This document shows, piece after piece, positions 26,701 through 37,981 of a stretch of DNA of 64,000 bases (its first letter is position 1; each line of letters starts with the position of its first letter). The stretch spans positions 110,820,605 to 110,884,604 of the forward strand of contig NC_092521.1 in NCBI RefSeq assembly GCF_037038585.1, in the 5' to 3' direction. The notes under the pieces were generated by a model. It ran no database searches and was not told the origin of the DNA. It saw only the letters and a list, made by a program, of their open reading frames with translations. The position numbers were made by a program, and so were the translations under genes. The DNA is from Patagioenas fasciata (lineage: Eukaryota > Chordata > Aves > Columbiformes > Columbidae).

Positions 26701-29700
26701 AGCAGCTGTTCCTGTCTCACACCAGTGTCTGTGAAATATTCTCCATTGTTGAAGTATTTTCTGTACCTTGTTTAAAAAAGAAATTAGTTACCTTCAGAAC
26801 ATTTTCAGTTATTCGTTTGTACGCTTTTTTTTGTTCCTTTTAGATGACATACAAATGTATGAAAAGCAGGGAGGCAGCCATAAGCTGAACTGTATAGCAG
26901 TATGGAGCAGCCTATATTCAGAGCCCTCTTTACTTAAATTAGCTGAATAACATTACAGTTCAGCACTGCTTCTCTGATGTGTTTCCTCCTTTAAACAGAT
27001 TTCTCCTAATTAGTAGTTTTGGACTGTTTCTCAGGGAGGGTGTGGTAGTCTGGAGGAAATGTCTTTTTTTTTAAAAAAAAAAAAACCACCAAAAAACAAC
27101 TTATGTTTTGATTTTAAGTGGATAGTCTCCTCACCATCCTGTTTCTCTCACCTAGAAAGTTTTGCCCGGACCCAGTATTACCAGCAGGCCTTGGAGCAAC
27201 TGAACAGCAATCCCGATGCCTTGGAAGCCCTGGGTGCCCCACCTCTTAAGGTTCACAACATCCGACTGACAGATGGGAGTAATCGTGTGGACACAGAAAG
27301 AGCACAGGTAACGCTGGGGAGGTGGTGTTACAGAGTGGCTTCCCAAGGCATCAGTTGATGAGAGGTCAGCTAGGGGATCTCCAGCAGGTCACGAGTCACT
27401 TGGGTGCACTGGAAGGCAATAAAATGTGATGCCAGTTGATTGGGAAGAGAAACAGATTTCCAGAGAATAAATCTCCACTCATGTGAGGGACTAGATACAG
27501 CAAGAGCAGCATCTTCATGTTGTACTATATGGGCACATCACAGAATGCCCAAGGGACCTCCCAAGCCAGTCAGTCCCCTTCCTGCTACTGTAAGTCACAA
27601 AATAGTTTTCAGAAACATATCAGATCCGACTTTAAAGTAGCAGCTGCCTCCTTCATCTCCCTAGATACATTCCAGACTAGTTTTTAAAGCTTTGTTCAGA
27701 ACAGAGTTTTATAGCTGCTTATGAACTATGCCACGGTACAGCACAAATGATGTGGTTTCTAAAAATCACCTGTAATTCTGTGCCATGGAGGACGGCTGCC
27801 TGGCGTGGGACTGAGTGCGTGGGTTACGTAGTAACTGAAGAATGCTGTGCTGGGTGCTGAAGAGTTGCACAAGGCTGCCTTGCATCAGCCCAGGGCTGGG
27901 CCAAAGCAAAGCTCACAAACACAAGTCCACTTCCAGTCGGGGTTGCTGCCCAAAAAGGACATCCCATCAGTGTTTTTTCCCATTAAATCAGGACTGGCTG
28001 CCTTTCCCTGGTTTTGCTGGTAATGCAAAATATGCCTAGTGACTTGTGCACGTCCCTTACTGGGGCATCTCATCACATTTGAATCATTTTTGTTCCTCCT
28101 GGTGGGTAGTTTTGAGTCCTGGAGACCAAGCAAGGGCATTAAGGAATGGGGTAGATGGTACAGTGAATGAGAGGGGCTGTCAGGGCAAGAAGAGAAAAAC
28201 AAACAAAAAACACCCTTAACCAGCTCACAAAATTCCACGTTCCATCCCACTGCAGAGAGGATTCACCCATGTAATGCTCTGGCCCAAAACATTTCCAAGT
28301 TTCCCAGGTTTTAGAGATTTTACCAGCAAACATATCTAAGGCCAAAAATGTGCAAAAAACCCCCACACAACCTCTTATGCTGATTGAAAAGAAGAAGAGA
28401 ACCTGTCCCAGTGATGTTTTCCTGTGTCACTGCTTAAGAATGCTGGTCGCTTGGGTGACTCAGGGTGAAGTCAAATCCTGGCTTCTACCGACCTCACCCA
28501 AGACACAAACCACCAACTTTCTTCTCCACTTTTTCATGCTCCTGAGCATTCATATTCTCATGAAATAAGCTGGTTAATCATCACTAATCATGTCATAGAT
28601 CAGTTTACTAACTCCACAACATTCCCAGCTCCTGGGGCTGTTGGAGAACCCCTGACATTTTCTCTTCATGATTGCAATACCAGCAAACGCTACCCCTGAA
28701 ACACATTTATTTTATTCAAACATTATACTAAGTGCAGTGAGCTGTGGTCACCGCTACAGCTCCTAACTTTCTTGAAATGAGTGGTAGGATTTGTGACACT
28801 GAGAAAAATCATTGAACATCTCTTATTGCCTCCATGTGTGTTAAGGGACTGATCCATAGAGGATTTAAACCTATGTTATGGTTATGGGAAGCTCTAACAC
28901 AGTGCAGGTCACCTCTGGATCACCATGCATTCCGGTAAGGAAAGGTGTTTGCTCATAAATATTTCAGAGAGCGAGTGGTTTTCCCTGGGGGTTGCAGCTG
29001 TAACACAGTACATTCTTTCAACAGAGAAAGATTAATGTATGGCAGAACAGACATACCTGTATAGCCATGCACACATTAGCCATTAGAAAAGCTAAAGCTT
29101 AGTGAAACTCTACAATACAGTAAAAAAAAAAAAGAAAAAGTTAAAAAGGTGTTACATCTTTGACTGTAGAAGGAGTAAATGTCCATTTCGTAATATGTTT
29201 CACTGAATCTTTAACATCCTTTCACATTTGCAGATAAAGTTACCAGTATCTGGAACAAAATCAGCGGGATACCTTTACATTAACTCGGAGATGGACCACT
29301 CCCGTCAATGGTGGGTACTGGGGAAGGTGCCGGGAGAAACAAATAGACGCAAGAAGAAAAGTGGTAGGAGAAAAGAGCAGAGCTTTAGTCATCCATGTTG
29401 CTGAGATTGTGCACACAAAGGAAGCAGAAAGTAATGTTTGAAGGTCTTGTGAAAGGTTGTTACCATCGTTATGACAAAAATATACATTAGTTGAGAAATA
29501 TATTGACTTCATCCCTATGAATACAAATAGCAGAGCAACATGAGCCATTTGTTGTGTAAAATGCATTGTTCAGCAAACTGTTGCTCAGTATACCTATAAA
29601 TACTGTGAGCCAACGTAATGCATTGCCCCCTCCCAGCTCTCCTCCCCGCGGAGGTGCAGAAGCTGTTGCACAGCAGTCCGAACTCCAGGCTAATATTAGG

Positions 29701-31972
29701 TGTTGCAGTAGGGGAATTACACATTCAATCAGAACCTATCAAGGTGAACTAAAAATCAATGCAAGACTTTTTTTTTTTTCAAGCTACCTGATAGATACAG
29801 TCCTTATAGTTAAAAAAAGTGCTAGAACAGATACATTATAGCAGAAGGATGCTCTGATTCCACATTGTATAGTAGCAACTTCACATTTTTGTAGCACTGC
29901 AGCCTGAAAACCTCCCCTGTCAACGGTAAACCAATTTCTAGAACCAGGCAAAAATTATGACATGAATTCAAAGTCCATTTTCTGTTGCAAAAGAGGAAAT
30001 TTTATCAGACGCAAACCTCTTCACATGTACTTGTTCTTGGAGTCTGTTAGGCACTTCTGTTAACTCTATTTAAAAATCCAAAGCTACAACATTTTTACTC
30101 AGCTGTCACCAGCCATATGGTAATGTTTTCTTTTCATAATTAGATGAACACAACTTACTGTATTTCTCTTCTGAATAACTGTGGGAAGTAAGGTGTAAAA
30201 CAATGGGAGGAAGACGCTGGACTGGGACTTGAGAGACTCAAGGCCAGACCTGGCCCCCTCCCTAGTGACCAGAGATATCCCCAGAGGTCCCCAGCCACCT
30301 TTCTTGCACATCTACACTTCCCCAGGGCCTGGGGTCTGATGTCCTCACTTATCTCCTCCTGACAGATGGAGGGAAATAACAGTTCCCTCCTGTTTCAGTG
30401 AGTTACTGTGAAGATAACTGAGGATTGCAAGACGTTAAACTACAGGAGAAATTGAAGTGCACACATATCTCTCAGAGATATCTTCTGTAAAAGGGTTTGT
30501 GGCAGACAGATTTGTCAGACTCAATCATCTTTGTCCTGCACACAGTTCCACTTGAGGCTAGGCAGGACTTGTCCTTGCACTGGGCTGAGGAACTGAGAGT
30601 AAAATGGCTGGTTCCCATCTGATCCATGGAGAGGAATTCCTGAAATGCTCAACAGGAATAACAAACATGTAAGCAGGCCATCCTGGTGGGGCTCAGCATA
30701 GTGGGCACATGGGCATTTCTGGTGGAGACCACCAGACTAATAGACACAATTAAATGACACCAGGAGCGCGCTGTGCAAGTGGTTTAGTCTCCTAAGCCAC
30801 CAAAATGCTTCTGACTCCAAGTGCAGTCTGTCCATAGCAGTTTATTTGTTTATGTGGTTATTAAAAAAGAGAGCAACTTCAAAGAAAGGGAAATTTTGAG
30901 TACGCGAGCTGGTTTGGTCCAGGAGGAGGAGGCACTCAGGTGCAGGCAGCGCAGGGATGGGGAGGGTGCCTGGAGGTGAGGTCCTCCAAGGCACCAGCCC
31001 TGCAAAATGACCCTTCCTGCCCCGAAGTGAGTGGAGGGAAGGGCTGAGACCCCTGGCCACGCTGGGGAGAGTGAGCAGTTGCTCCTTCAAGCTGCTATAA
31101 ATGAGGCAGCTGCTCATCCCAGCTCAGATGGAGATGGAGGGCTGGCGAGCGAAGGGCCCTGCCACAGACCCATCACACAGAGGTGCGGCAGATGAATTAC
31201 CTGATTTTGTGTACTCAGCAGCAACTGCAGCAAAAGCAGAGCTGGGTGAGCACCAGGAGCTTTTGAAAAAAATCGTATCTTAGTACTCCAAAACATTAGT
31301 CCTTCCCAGCTGAAAAAGCAGCACGAGCAGTCTCACAGAAGCAGGCTTGGAACAGAGTTCAGAGGAAGGAAAAGGCTCCCCCTCGGTCTCCAAAAAATGC
31401 AGTTTTCCTTCTCCTTTGAGTAACCACTGTCATACCCTGTCAGTGTTTCAGCAGTCACATTGAGTGATCACACAGTGTTCAGACTCCTCCAAGCCAGGAT
31501 AATTCCTTAGCAACACAGTCTGGCTCCAAGGCTGGAGAGGAGCTGAGCAAGGAATGCACCCGCAGGATGGGGAGGAAGAAAGGCACCGGTCGGGGGAGGA
31601 ATGTCCTCTCTAAAAATAGCTGGCAGGATTTATTTGAGTTGCAAACAACAGGAACATGCATCCCAGACCTTTAAATCTGGGCTGTGCTGTGCTATTAGGA
31701 AAAACAGCTTTCAGAAGCTGGCACTCACAGACCAAGTTTTAAAACACTTGAAAGAATTTTTAGTAGCACTGAATGCATGGAATGATTTGTTTCTCTATGC
31801 CAGCTGTTGCTATACCTTTACTACTATATTAAAAGTAATTGTAACAAGCTAAAAACCTCTTTTCGTTTGTATCAGCTGGTGCCTTCAGGATGTCACCTTG
31901 AAACTGCGAGATGGTCAGAGTATTCCTGTTTACCACTCCCCGGTGGAGACCAGTGGTGTACAAGAAGGCTAA
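23689..31972 (+). CDS. COA1: COA1 (MITRAC15), cytochrome c oxidase assembly factor 1, four coding exons
   Basis: The coding exons are 23689-23782, 27156-27307, 29234-29310 and 31876-31972. All introns are GT-AG, in phases 1, 0 and 2, and the joined frame is open for 139 codons with a TAA stop; human COA1 is about 146 residues. Residues 11-30 form one hydrophobic membrane segment (for example [10 protein letters not shown]). The soluble domain follows, with family landmarks [33 protein letters not shown] and [12 protein letters not shown], which align with the human protein. In this family the protein is a small inner mitochondrial membrane factor that binds early COX1 assembly intermediates (MITRAC) and also contributes to complex I assembly and mitochondrial translation. 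No frameshift, premature stop or broken splice site is visible. The gene converges on STK17A, as in human. An upstream exon (5'UTR, or a short N-terminal extension) is expected but was not identified. Confidence 0.92.
23783..27155 (+). other. COA1: COA1 intron 1 (after first coding exon)
   Basis: The intron contains a same-orientation CR1 3' fragment at about 25380-25877 and an unassigned minus-strand open stretch at 24760-25071. An A/T tract lies just upstream of the second coding exon (27061-27086). No further exon was recognised. Confidence 0.75.
25380..25877 (+). mobile_element. CR1 LINE 3' end, well preserved, in COA1 intron 1
   Basis: The copy starts around gtccagttctggacccctca and ends with the diagnostic attctgtgattctgtga repeat (25857-25877). 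The plus-strand frame 25346-25792 still reads the C-terminus of the CR1 ORF2 reverse transcriptase ([37 protein letters not shown], ending LCNLI before a stop). The intact frame suggests a relatively young insertion. It is 5' truncated, and no endonuclease or catalytic RT domain is present. Confidence 0.93.
27156..27307 (+). CDS. COA1: COA1 second coding exon
   Basis: The exon is bounded by an acceptor ending tctcacctag and a donor CAG|gtaacg. It is 152 bases long: it completes a lysine codon and then gives 50 codons, [20 protein letters not shown] onward through [13 protein letters not shown] to RAQ. This corresponds to the conserved helix and first strand of the COA1 domain after the membrane anchor. 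The frame joins the flanking exons exactly. Confidence 0.92.
27308..31875 (+). other. COA1: COA1 introns 2 and 3
   Basis: Intron 2 is 27308-29233 and intron 3 is 29311-31875. Both are free of recognisable CR1 or LTR copies. Short A/T homopolymers occur at about 29122-29133 and 29768-29780. Scattered open frames are not conserved-looking. Confidence 0.7.
29234..29310 (+). CDS. COA1: COA1 third coding exon
   Basis: The acceptor is ttcacatttgcag. The coding run is [18 protein letters not shown] then EMDHSRQ plus two bases (TG), ending at a gtgggt donor. The motif [12 protein letters not shown] matches PVSGSKSEGLLY of human COA1. This donor gives RQCW across the junction and keeps the spacing of the human protein without a gap. 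A second possible donor lies four bases downstream (GG|gtactg). Confidence 0.88.
31876..31972 (+). CDS. COA1: COA1 last coding exon, with stop codon
   Basis: The acceptor is gtttgtatcag. The exon encodes [20 protein letters not shown] and ends with [11 protein letters not shown] and TAA (31970-31972). The strand [12 protein letters not shown] aligns with LELKDGQQIPVF of human COA1. The acidic, low-complexity tail is as short and divergent as expected for this family. Confidence 0.9.
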
Positions 31973-32215
31973 AACTCAAAGACAGCTGCTTCTCCACCTC
32001 CCACTGAGCTGAAGGAGCCATCAATCGATCGCTTCCCACTGTTTGTGAATGTATGCAGTTGTCACAAGCGACAATTTCACTTAGGTGGGTGCTCTCAAGA
32101 CAATTTTCTCTCCAAGACTGACCTCATCATTGTCATGACTGTAATTTCTTTCTTTTGCTGGTCTATTCATGTGTTCAGCAGAAGACTAAAATAAATATAT
32201 TGCAAAAGACTTGCT
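31973..32215 (+). other. COA1: COA1 3' untranslated region (likely extent)
   Basis: Non-coding sequence follows the TAA. The first canonical poly(A) signal is AATAAA at 32190-32195, followed by a T/G-rich stretch (ttgctgttgttcc) that would suit cleavage near 32210-32220. A second AATAAA lies at 32272-32277. The extent is inferred from these signals only. Confidence 0.6.
32190..32195 (+). terminator. Probable COA1 polyadenylation signal AATAAA
   Basis: This is the first AATAAA after the COA1 stop, about 218 bases downstream, with a GT-rich element within 30 bases. An alternative AATAAA follows at 32272-32277. Confidence 0.6.
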
Positions 32216-34016
32216 GTTGTTCCAGAGAAGTCATGTGTTATGCCCTGTGCGTGCTGGTATTATGAGTTTGAAATAAATAAACAAACTGCCAGGAAACCAG
32301 GCTTTTCTACAATTACAGACCAAAGTCAGGACAGTTGGGTTGCTCTGTCATGGCTAGAAGGCTGAGTCAGCTTCTCATAGTCATTCCCATGCTACTTCGG
32401 TTTCCCCCATTCCTCAATAAGGTGTTACCTAAAGCAAGAGGGACAAAGCAGTGAAGGCGAAGCTCAGCACCAGTCTCCTCTGCTGCTAATGAATGTCACG
32501 TATCATGTAGATTTGCACCCTCACAGTCACTATTAAAAAGCTCACGAGATTGGAGAGACCACTTACCGTAACTTATGAATTCCAGGAAAAGTCTTGCTAC
32601 TCGCACTACTCCTGCTGAAGGTTGGTATAACAGAGGAAGCCACTGTTACACACCAGTGCTGCCTGACGCAGGCTTGGGAGAACAACCTTCGCTCTCCCAC
32701 TATTGCTTAGGGAGGAAAACACTCAGGAGGTCCAGAACAGGCAAAATACCACCACAGTTCAGTCAGACTACAAGAAGATATTGTGGTTGTGCAGCCGCTC
32801 AACCAACGGAGGTGGAGGATTGCCTATAACAGGAGCAAGTCAAGGAATAAGCAATAAAGCCCAAAATCCCAACCCCCACCAAACTGCGCATTCTAACTAA
32901 TTGCAAAGCCTAAGGCACAATCTGAGATGGCTGAGAGACACAAGTAACTGCCCTGCTGTCATACCGTGAAGTAATATGCAAGCCACTAAGAACATCCAGA
33001 AGTAAGAGTATCTTGGATTTATTGTAACAGAGTAGGTTAATCAAGATGCAGCTTCTCTTGAGCCAGCACACACGAAATCCCTGGTCCGGCTTCACAAAAT
33101 GCTGCGCCACGATACCACCACCTGATGTGGCTCTCACCCTGGGTACCCAAAGCCTGAGGGAGATCTCCCCCCACAAACCTGACCAGTAACACTGGAGATT
33201 TTACCTTGCTTGGGGGAAGCAGAGCTTGCAAAGAAGTTTCATCTCTCACTTTCCCCCTAGAGACCTAGCAGACCCCATGTTCAACTTGAAGCACTCCTCA
33301 TCATCCTAACCAACCCAAGGGCTCCTCAAAGCTGTGAGAATGGGCGGCATCATCGTATCAGTCTTTAAACCTGGAGAAGGAAGAAATCAATGGGTGGAAG
33401 CTGGAAGCCAACCAATCACTGGAGTAAGACAAAAGAAAAGTCACATTAAAATCCCTGCTTTTGTTTTGCTATTTAATAGTCAGTAAACCCAGAATCTCTT
33501 ACTTCTTGACCTTAAGTGCCTCAGAAACCACTTCCTCCCTGTGTTGGAGCTCTTCTAAGATGCTCATATCCAGAGGGAGAAAAAAGGAGCAGGCTGGTGT
33601 GTTCAGTGCTGAGCTGCTTTGGCCATGTGGCTCCCATTAGATCTACCACAGCCTATGGCTGCTGCTTTCAGAGACGACACAGGTGCAGCCAAAAGAGCTG
33701 GAGCATGCCAGGAAAACAGGGAACACAAAGGTGTCAAAACCACTAGCAGCTGCTGAAAGCCCAAATAACTTCAAGAGGGTACCTGGGGCACCCATCTTCC
33801 CCTTGCAGTCTTTTCCACTAAAATATGCTGGAGCAGATTAGGTTGCTTTTATCTTCATTAGGTCATTAAAGCACTCATTATTTGTAACTATATTTTCTTG
33901 CATGTCAGTAAATACCAGTCTGGACAATCATTTCATTTTTATTGAGAAAATATTCATCTGTTATCAAAAGACCCTAAAAAAGTTAAACTCCTTCAGAAAG
34001 CCATTCTTTTCTAATC

Positions 34017-34463
34017 TCAGAAGGTCAGGAGGAGCCTCTGGAGATCATCTAGTCCAACTACCTCACTCATAACAGGGTCAACAAGAGCGGCTTGCCTGGG
34101 ACTGCATCCAGTCAGGTCTTGAAGCTCACCAAGGATGGAGACTCCACAACCTCTGAAGACACTGTACCAGTGCTCAACCATTCTCACAGCATTAAAAAAA
34201 AAAAAAATCCAACAAAACAAACAAAGAAACAAAAAAAGCTTTTTCTTATGTCTGAACAGAATTTCCTGTGTTTCAGTGTGTGCCCATTGCCTCCTGTCCT
34301 GCCATTTGGCACCACTGAGAAGAGCCTGGCTCCATCCTTTTTACTCTTCCCCCACAGTTATTTACACACACTCATAAAATCCCTCCCAAGCCTTCTCTTC
34401 TCCAGACTGGCAGTCCCAGGTCTCTCAGCCTTGTTGACAGGTGCAGCAATCCTTTAATCATCT
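34017..34463 (-). mobile_element. CR1 LINE 3' fragment, older copy
   Basis: The plus strand reads gagatcatctagtccaacta, then ggtcttgaagctcaccaagg, gcctcctgtcctgcc and tctccagactggcagtccca, the reverse complement of a CR1 3' region. It is interrupted by an A-rich expansion (about 34194-34240). It looks older than the 25.4 and 36.2 kb copies and has no open frame of the LINE. Confidence 0.88.
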
Positions 34464-36164
34464 TAATCATTTTAAGCACGTTAAATAATTTCTTTTAAAT
34501 TGGCTTGAAAATCTGCATAGTTCCTTTTCTATTTGGTGTGGTTAAACCAAGCATCATCTTTATGACCTTTGCTGGATTGCATGTTTGTTACTTACTCTCT
34601 AGTTTGATCTTAATAGGTTCTGCCAGGCAGTCATCACCCTCAAGGAATCTATCAAGGCTGCTAGGGCAAGAACTTAATTTACAACTGAGAAACAACAAAT
34701 ACTGCTTAGCAGATTGTTACAACGCTTGTGCCTATTTGAGCTGGACCTGACTAGCACACAGAGGCTATATAAAACCAGATGTTTTAAAAACACTAGTTTC
34801 ATAAAGGCTCAGCGGGCTGATGCCTTCCCTTTTGAGTATGTTTCTCCAGGTAGTATTAATAATATGTTTTTGTGCAATTTGTGGGCCTGTCAGTTCACTG
34901 CATAGCTTGGGCAGATGTCCTGCAATGCACAGGGAACATTAGTCATTTGGATTCACACCCCATTTAGAAATGAGGCTGCATAAAGTTCTTTCCCTCCCTT
35001 TGCCTGCATCTTGTCTGCCTGACAAAGCGAAATAATTTTCCTGCATGTTTTCTGCAAAATTTGCTGCAAAATTCCCTGCAGCATGGCCCAGGCAGTCCTG
35101 TAACACTGGTAGCAAAGGAGACCTGCCACATTCTTGGTGTTACTTTGGAAGACACATCACACACAGCTAAACACTTCTGGTTCATTTTATGTAGCATCGA
35201 GTATATAAAAACACTGGAATCACAGCATTTCTTGACCAGTCAAATGCACTTTTCTGTTAATTGGCTTTCCTAGAAGATTTAGAAGCAAGCACCTTCATTC
35301 AGTGACTTTTGAGAGAGCTTCCATCCAGCAACCAGACCAGCTGGATCTCACAGGGTGCTACTGGAAGGTGGCAGCTGGTAAGGTGATACCCCAGCAGCTC
35401 AGGAGATTTTCCTCTAAGGTTTGGTTAAAAGGCACCTGTGTCATTCAGCCTGTACACTGGGATTACAAATTAATTGAAGAGATGGGGTACACTGGTTTCA
35501 ATGCATTACCAGCTTAGCTGTGATTCTGGTTGCACAAGCAAGCAAAGACTCAATGCAATTAAGTTCTCTGTGTTTACACACACAAAAAAGATAATCTCTT
35601 CAAGTAATTAAGTTCCCTTTCCTCTCCTAATTTTGTAGTAACTGTTGTAGTTCTAACGCTCTGCTTCACTTTGACAAGTTCTAACCTTTTCTTAATTAAG
35701 AGAGATTTTTATCATACCCATATGGACTTTTTTTTTTCTATTTTATAAAGCTTCAAAGTTGTATTTTTATGGAAACACCAAATATTTTACTTTTACAGTT
35801 GTCAGGTGTTTTATAATAGGAACAATTAATGAAATTAAGCAGTGTTAGAAGAAGAAATACATTTCTTACCCAGCATCTAGTCAATGCTCTGATTTTCCTC
35901 ACGGGAACGTGTGTCAAGCAAATAACACATTTCTGGACACAGTGCCCCTTGGAGGGGGTGTGAAAGTTTGTGTCACTGCTTCATAGGACACATTTCAGTG
36001 TGATTCGTTAAACCTGGATTAATGCTGATTTGCATCTGCTTCACCCTGTCATGGGTACACAGCTGTCCTACATTGCACACCATTCACTGGCATTTACATA
36101 CCATCTCTCCAACCCCACATCTTCAGGCAGGTCGTTTCCCACCTATTGGACATCTGAAATAACA

Positions 36165-36607
36165 GTTCTAAAGGCAACAAGATGATTAAAGGAGTGGAGC
36201 ATCTCCCTTATGAGGAAAGGCTGAGGGAGCTGGGGCTCTTTAGCTTGGAGAAGAGCAGACTGAGGGATGACCTCATTAATGTTTACAGATATATAAAGGG
36301 TGAGTGTCAGGAGGATGGAGCCAGGCTCTTCTCGGTGACAACCAATGATAGGACAAGGAGTAATGGGTACAAACTGGAACACAAAAGGTTCCACTTAAAT
36401 TTGAGAAGAAATTTCTTCTTGGTGAGGGTAACAGAGCACTGGAACAGGCTGCCCAGGGAGATTGTGGAGTCTCCTACTCTGGAGACATTCAAAACCCACC
36501 TGGACACCTTCCTGTGTAACCTCATCTGGGTGTTCCTGCTCCAGCAGTGGGATTGGACTGGATGATCTTTTGAGGTCCCTGCCAATCCCTGACATTCTGT
36601 GATTCTG
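36165..36607 (+). mobile_element. CR1 LINE 3' end, well preserved, downstream of COA1
   Basis: The sequence closely matches the copy at 25.4 kb in the same orientation: aagatgattaaaggagtgg, then ggaacaggctgcccagggag and a terminal cattctgtgattctgtaag. The frame 36182-36565 again encodes the ORF2 C-terminus ([39 protein letters not shown]). An A-rich, C-interrupted tract follows at 36615-36668. Confidence 0.93.
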
Positions 36608-37199
36608 TAAGTTTAATGGAAAAACAAAACAAAAACCCCAAACAAAACAAAAACACAACACCAAAAAAACCTCAGCTTTACACAGATGATGTGACTATAT
36701 TTATTAATTCCAGTAACAGCTTAATTGAACAGCTGTAAATGCTGTATTGTGAAGATCTCTTCAGTGTAAGCATATTGCTTTATCGGTGTGTTTTAATATT
36801 TGCGGCAAAAATTGAATAGGTGTGTAGTTGAGAAAACTAAAACATTAGTAATCCTGCTATATGAATGTTGAGAAAAATAACTACAAAACTCCTTGGATAA
36901 AAGCAAGGACACTTGAACATGTGAGTTTGACTGAAAATGGGTTAATTTTCTTCATGCGGTTAGAAACCTTTCTTTTTTCATAGCTAGTACACTCATTATT
37001 TGGACTTAGTTTGAGAACAAGAGATAACACAGAGTTCATGTTTTTAATTGCTCTGGTCTGAGAGCCAAGGACATTCTGAGCTCTGCTCACAGGTGTGAAG
37101 CAGCTGGGAAGGGGGGGCGGGAAGAGATGGGGCAGAGCTTGACTGACATCCAGACTGATCAATAAGAATATTGCATCCCGTTAGTGTCATGCTAATTAT

Positions 37200-37631
37200 T
37201 TAAGAAGAGTCAGGACTTTCTGGTTGGCTTTTCCACTCTTCTCACTTGCTCTATGGCACAGCCAGAGGAGATTTTGATCGGGATGCTTAGTTTGGCCTTT
37301 TGCCATTTTCCAGAGGCCTCTGGGCTTTTCTGCCCTTTTCCTCTTCCTTCTTTCTTTGGGATCAGCTGTTTTGGGACCAGGGTAATGCTTTCCTGGGATT
37401 GGCTGCTCAGCATGTTCACGAGGAATTCCTTGAGTACCTTTTATTTCTATTTTCTATGTGTGTGTATATATATATATATGTATTTATTAGTAGTGTGTTA
37501 GTATTTTGTTATTTTATTAAACTGTGTTTATCCCAATCCAAGTTTCTCCCTTCCCTTTTGATTCTCTCCCCTATTAGGGGCGAGTGAGTGGCGGCTGTGG
37601 TTGTATTGCTAGCTCGGCTTAAACCACGACA
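37200..37631 (-). mobile_element. Avian endogenous retrovirus LTR (solo or truncated)
   Basis: On the minus strand the element begins TGTCGTGGTTTAAGCC (37631 downward), the start typical of a common avian LTR group, followed by a C/A-rich block (ccacagccgccactcactcg), gggagagaatc, and gggataaacacagtttaata. A TA/TG microsatellite (37457-37480) lies inside. The 3' end is not resolved; I place it near 37200 from composition. No gag, pol or env sequence adjoins it, so it is a solo LTR or fragment. It lies in the same orientation as STK17A and downstream of it. Confidence 0.7.
37457..37480. repeat. (TG)n(TA)n microsatellite
   Basis: Alternating TG then TA dinucleotides inside the LTR. It probably arose after insertion. 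Confidence 0.9.
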
Positions 37632-37971
37632 ACCTGAGACTTCATCTCACGTATTACAACCCAGTTCCAGCAACATATTTCTAGCTGGTATGCAAAGCCA
37701 AGCATGAAGGTCTGCAGTCACCAACCACTAAAGGGTTTGAGTTGCAGTAGTCTGCAATGCAGCATTGCACTTTAGCTTCACTATTGATTCCAGCCATCAT
37801 GCAGTCATCCTGCACCAAAGTAGAGTAAATTCTGGAATTCTGTTTCAAATCAGTAATGCTGTCTTGAAGAAAGATTATCGTTTCGTTTAAAATACTATAT
37901 ATATATTATATTTTAAAGTGTTTCCCAATGCATAAAGAACAAAGACCCATCAGCTGCTCAGAAAACAAAAT

Positions 37972-37981
37972 TTTATTTATT
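37972..37981 (-). terminator. Candidate distal STK17A polyadenylation signal (AATAAATAAA)
   Basis: Two overlapping AATAAA hexamers lie on the minus strand, the last strong signal before the minus-strand LTR. Assignment to STK17A is inferred from position only. Confidence 0.35.

Larger units (their letters stand above)
32278..37971. other. Intergenic region between the convergent 3' ends of COA1 and STK17A
   Basis: This block is the repeat-rich space between the two tail-to-tail genes. It holds a CR1 copy on the minus strand (34.0-34.5 kb), one on the plus strand (36.2-36.6 kb), an avian LTR on the minus strand (37.2-37.63 kb) and an unclassified stretch at 32.6-33.5 kb that may be an old LTR element. 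No gene was seen. Confidence 0.65.

Noticed and set aside
36182-36565. 127-codon plus-strand frame with the same protein
   Set aside because: Second CR1 ORF2 C-terminal remnant.
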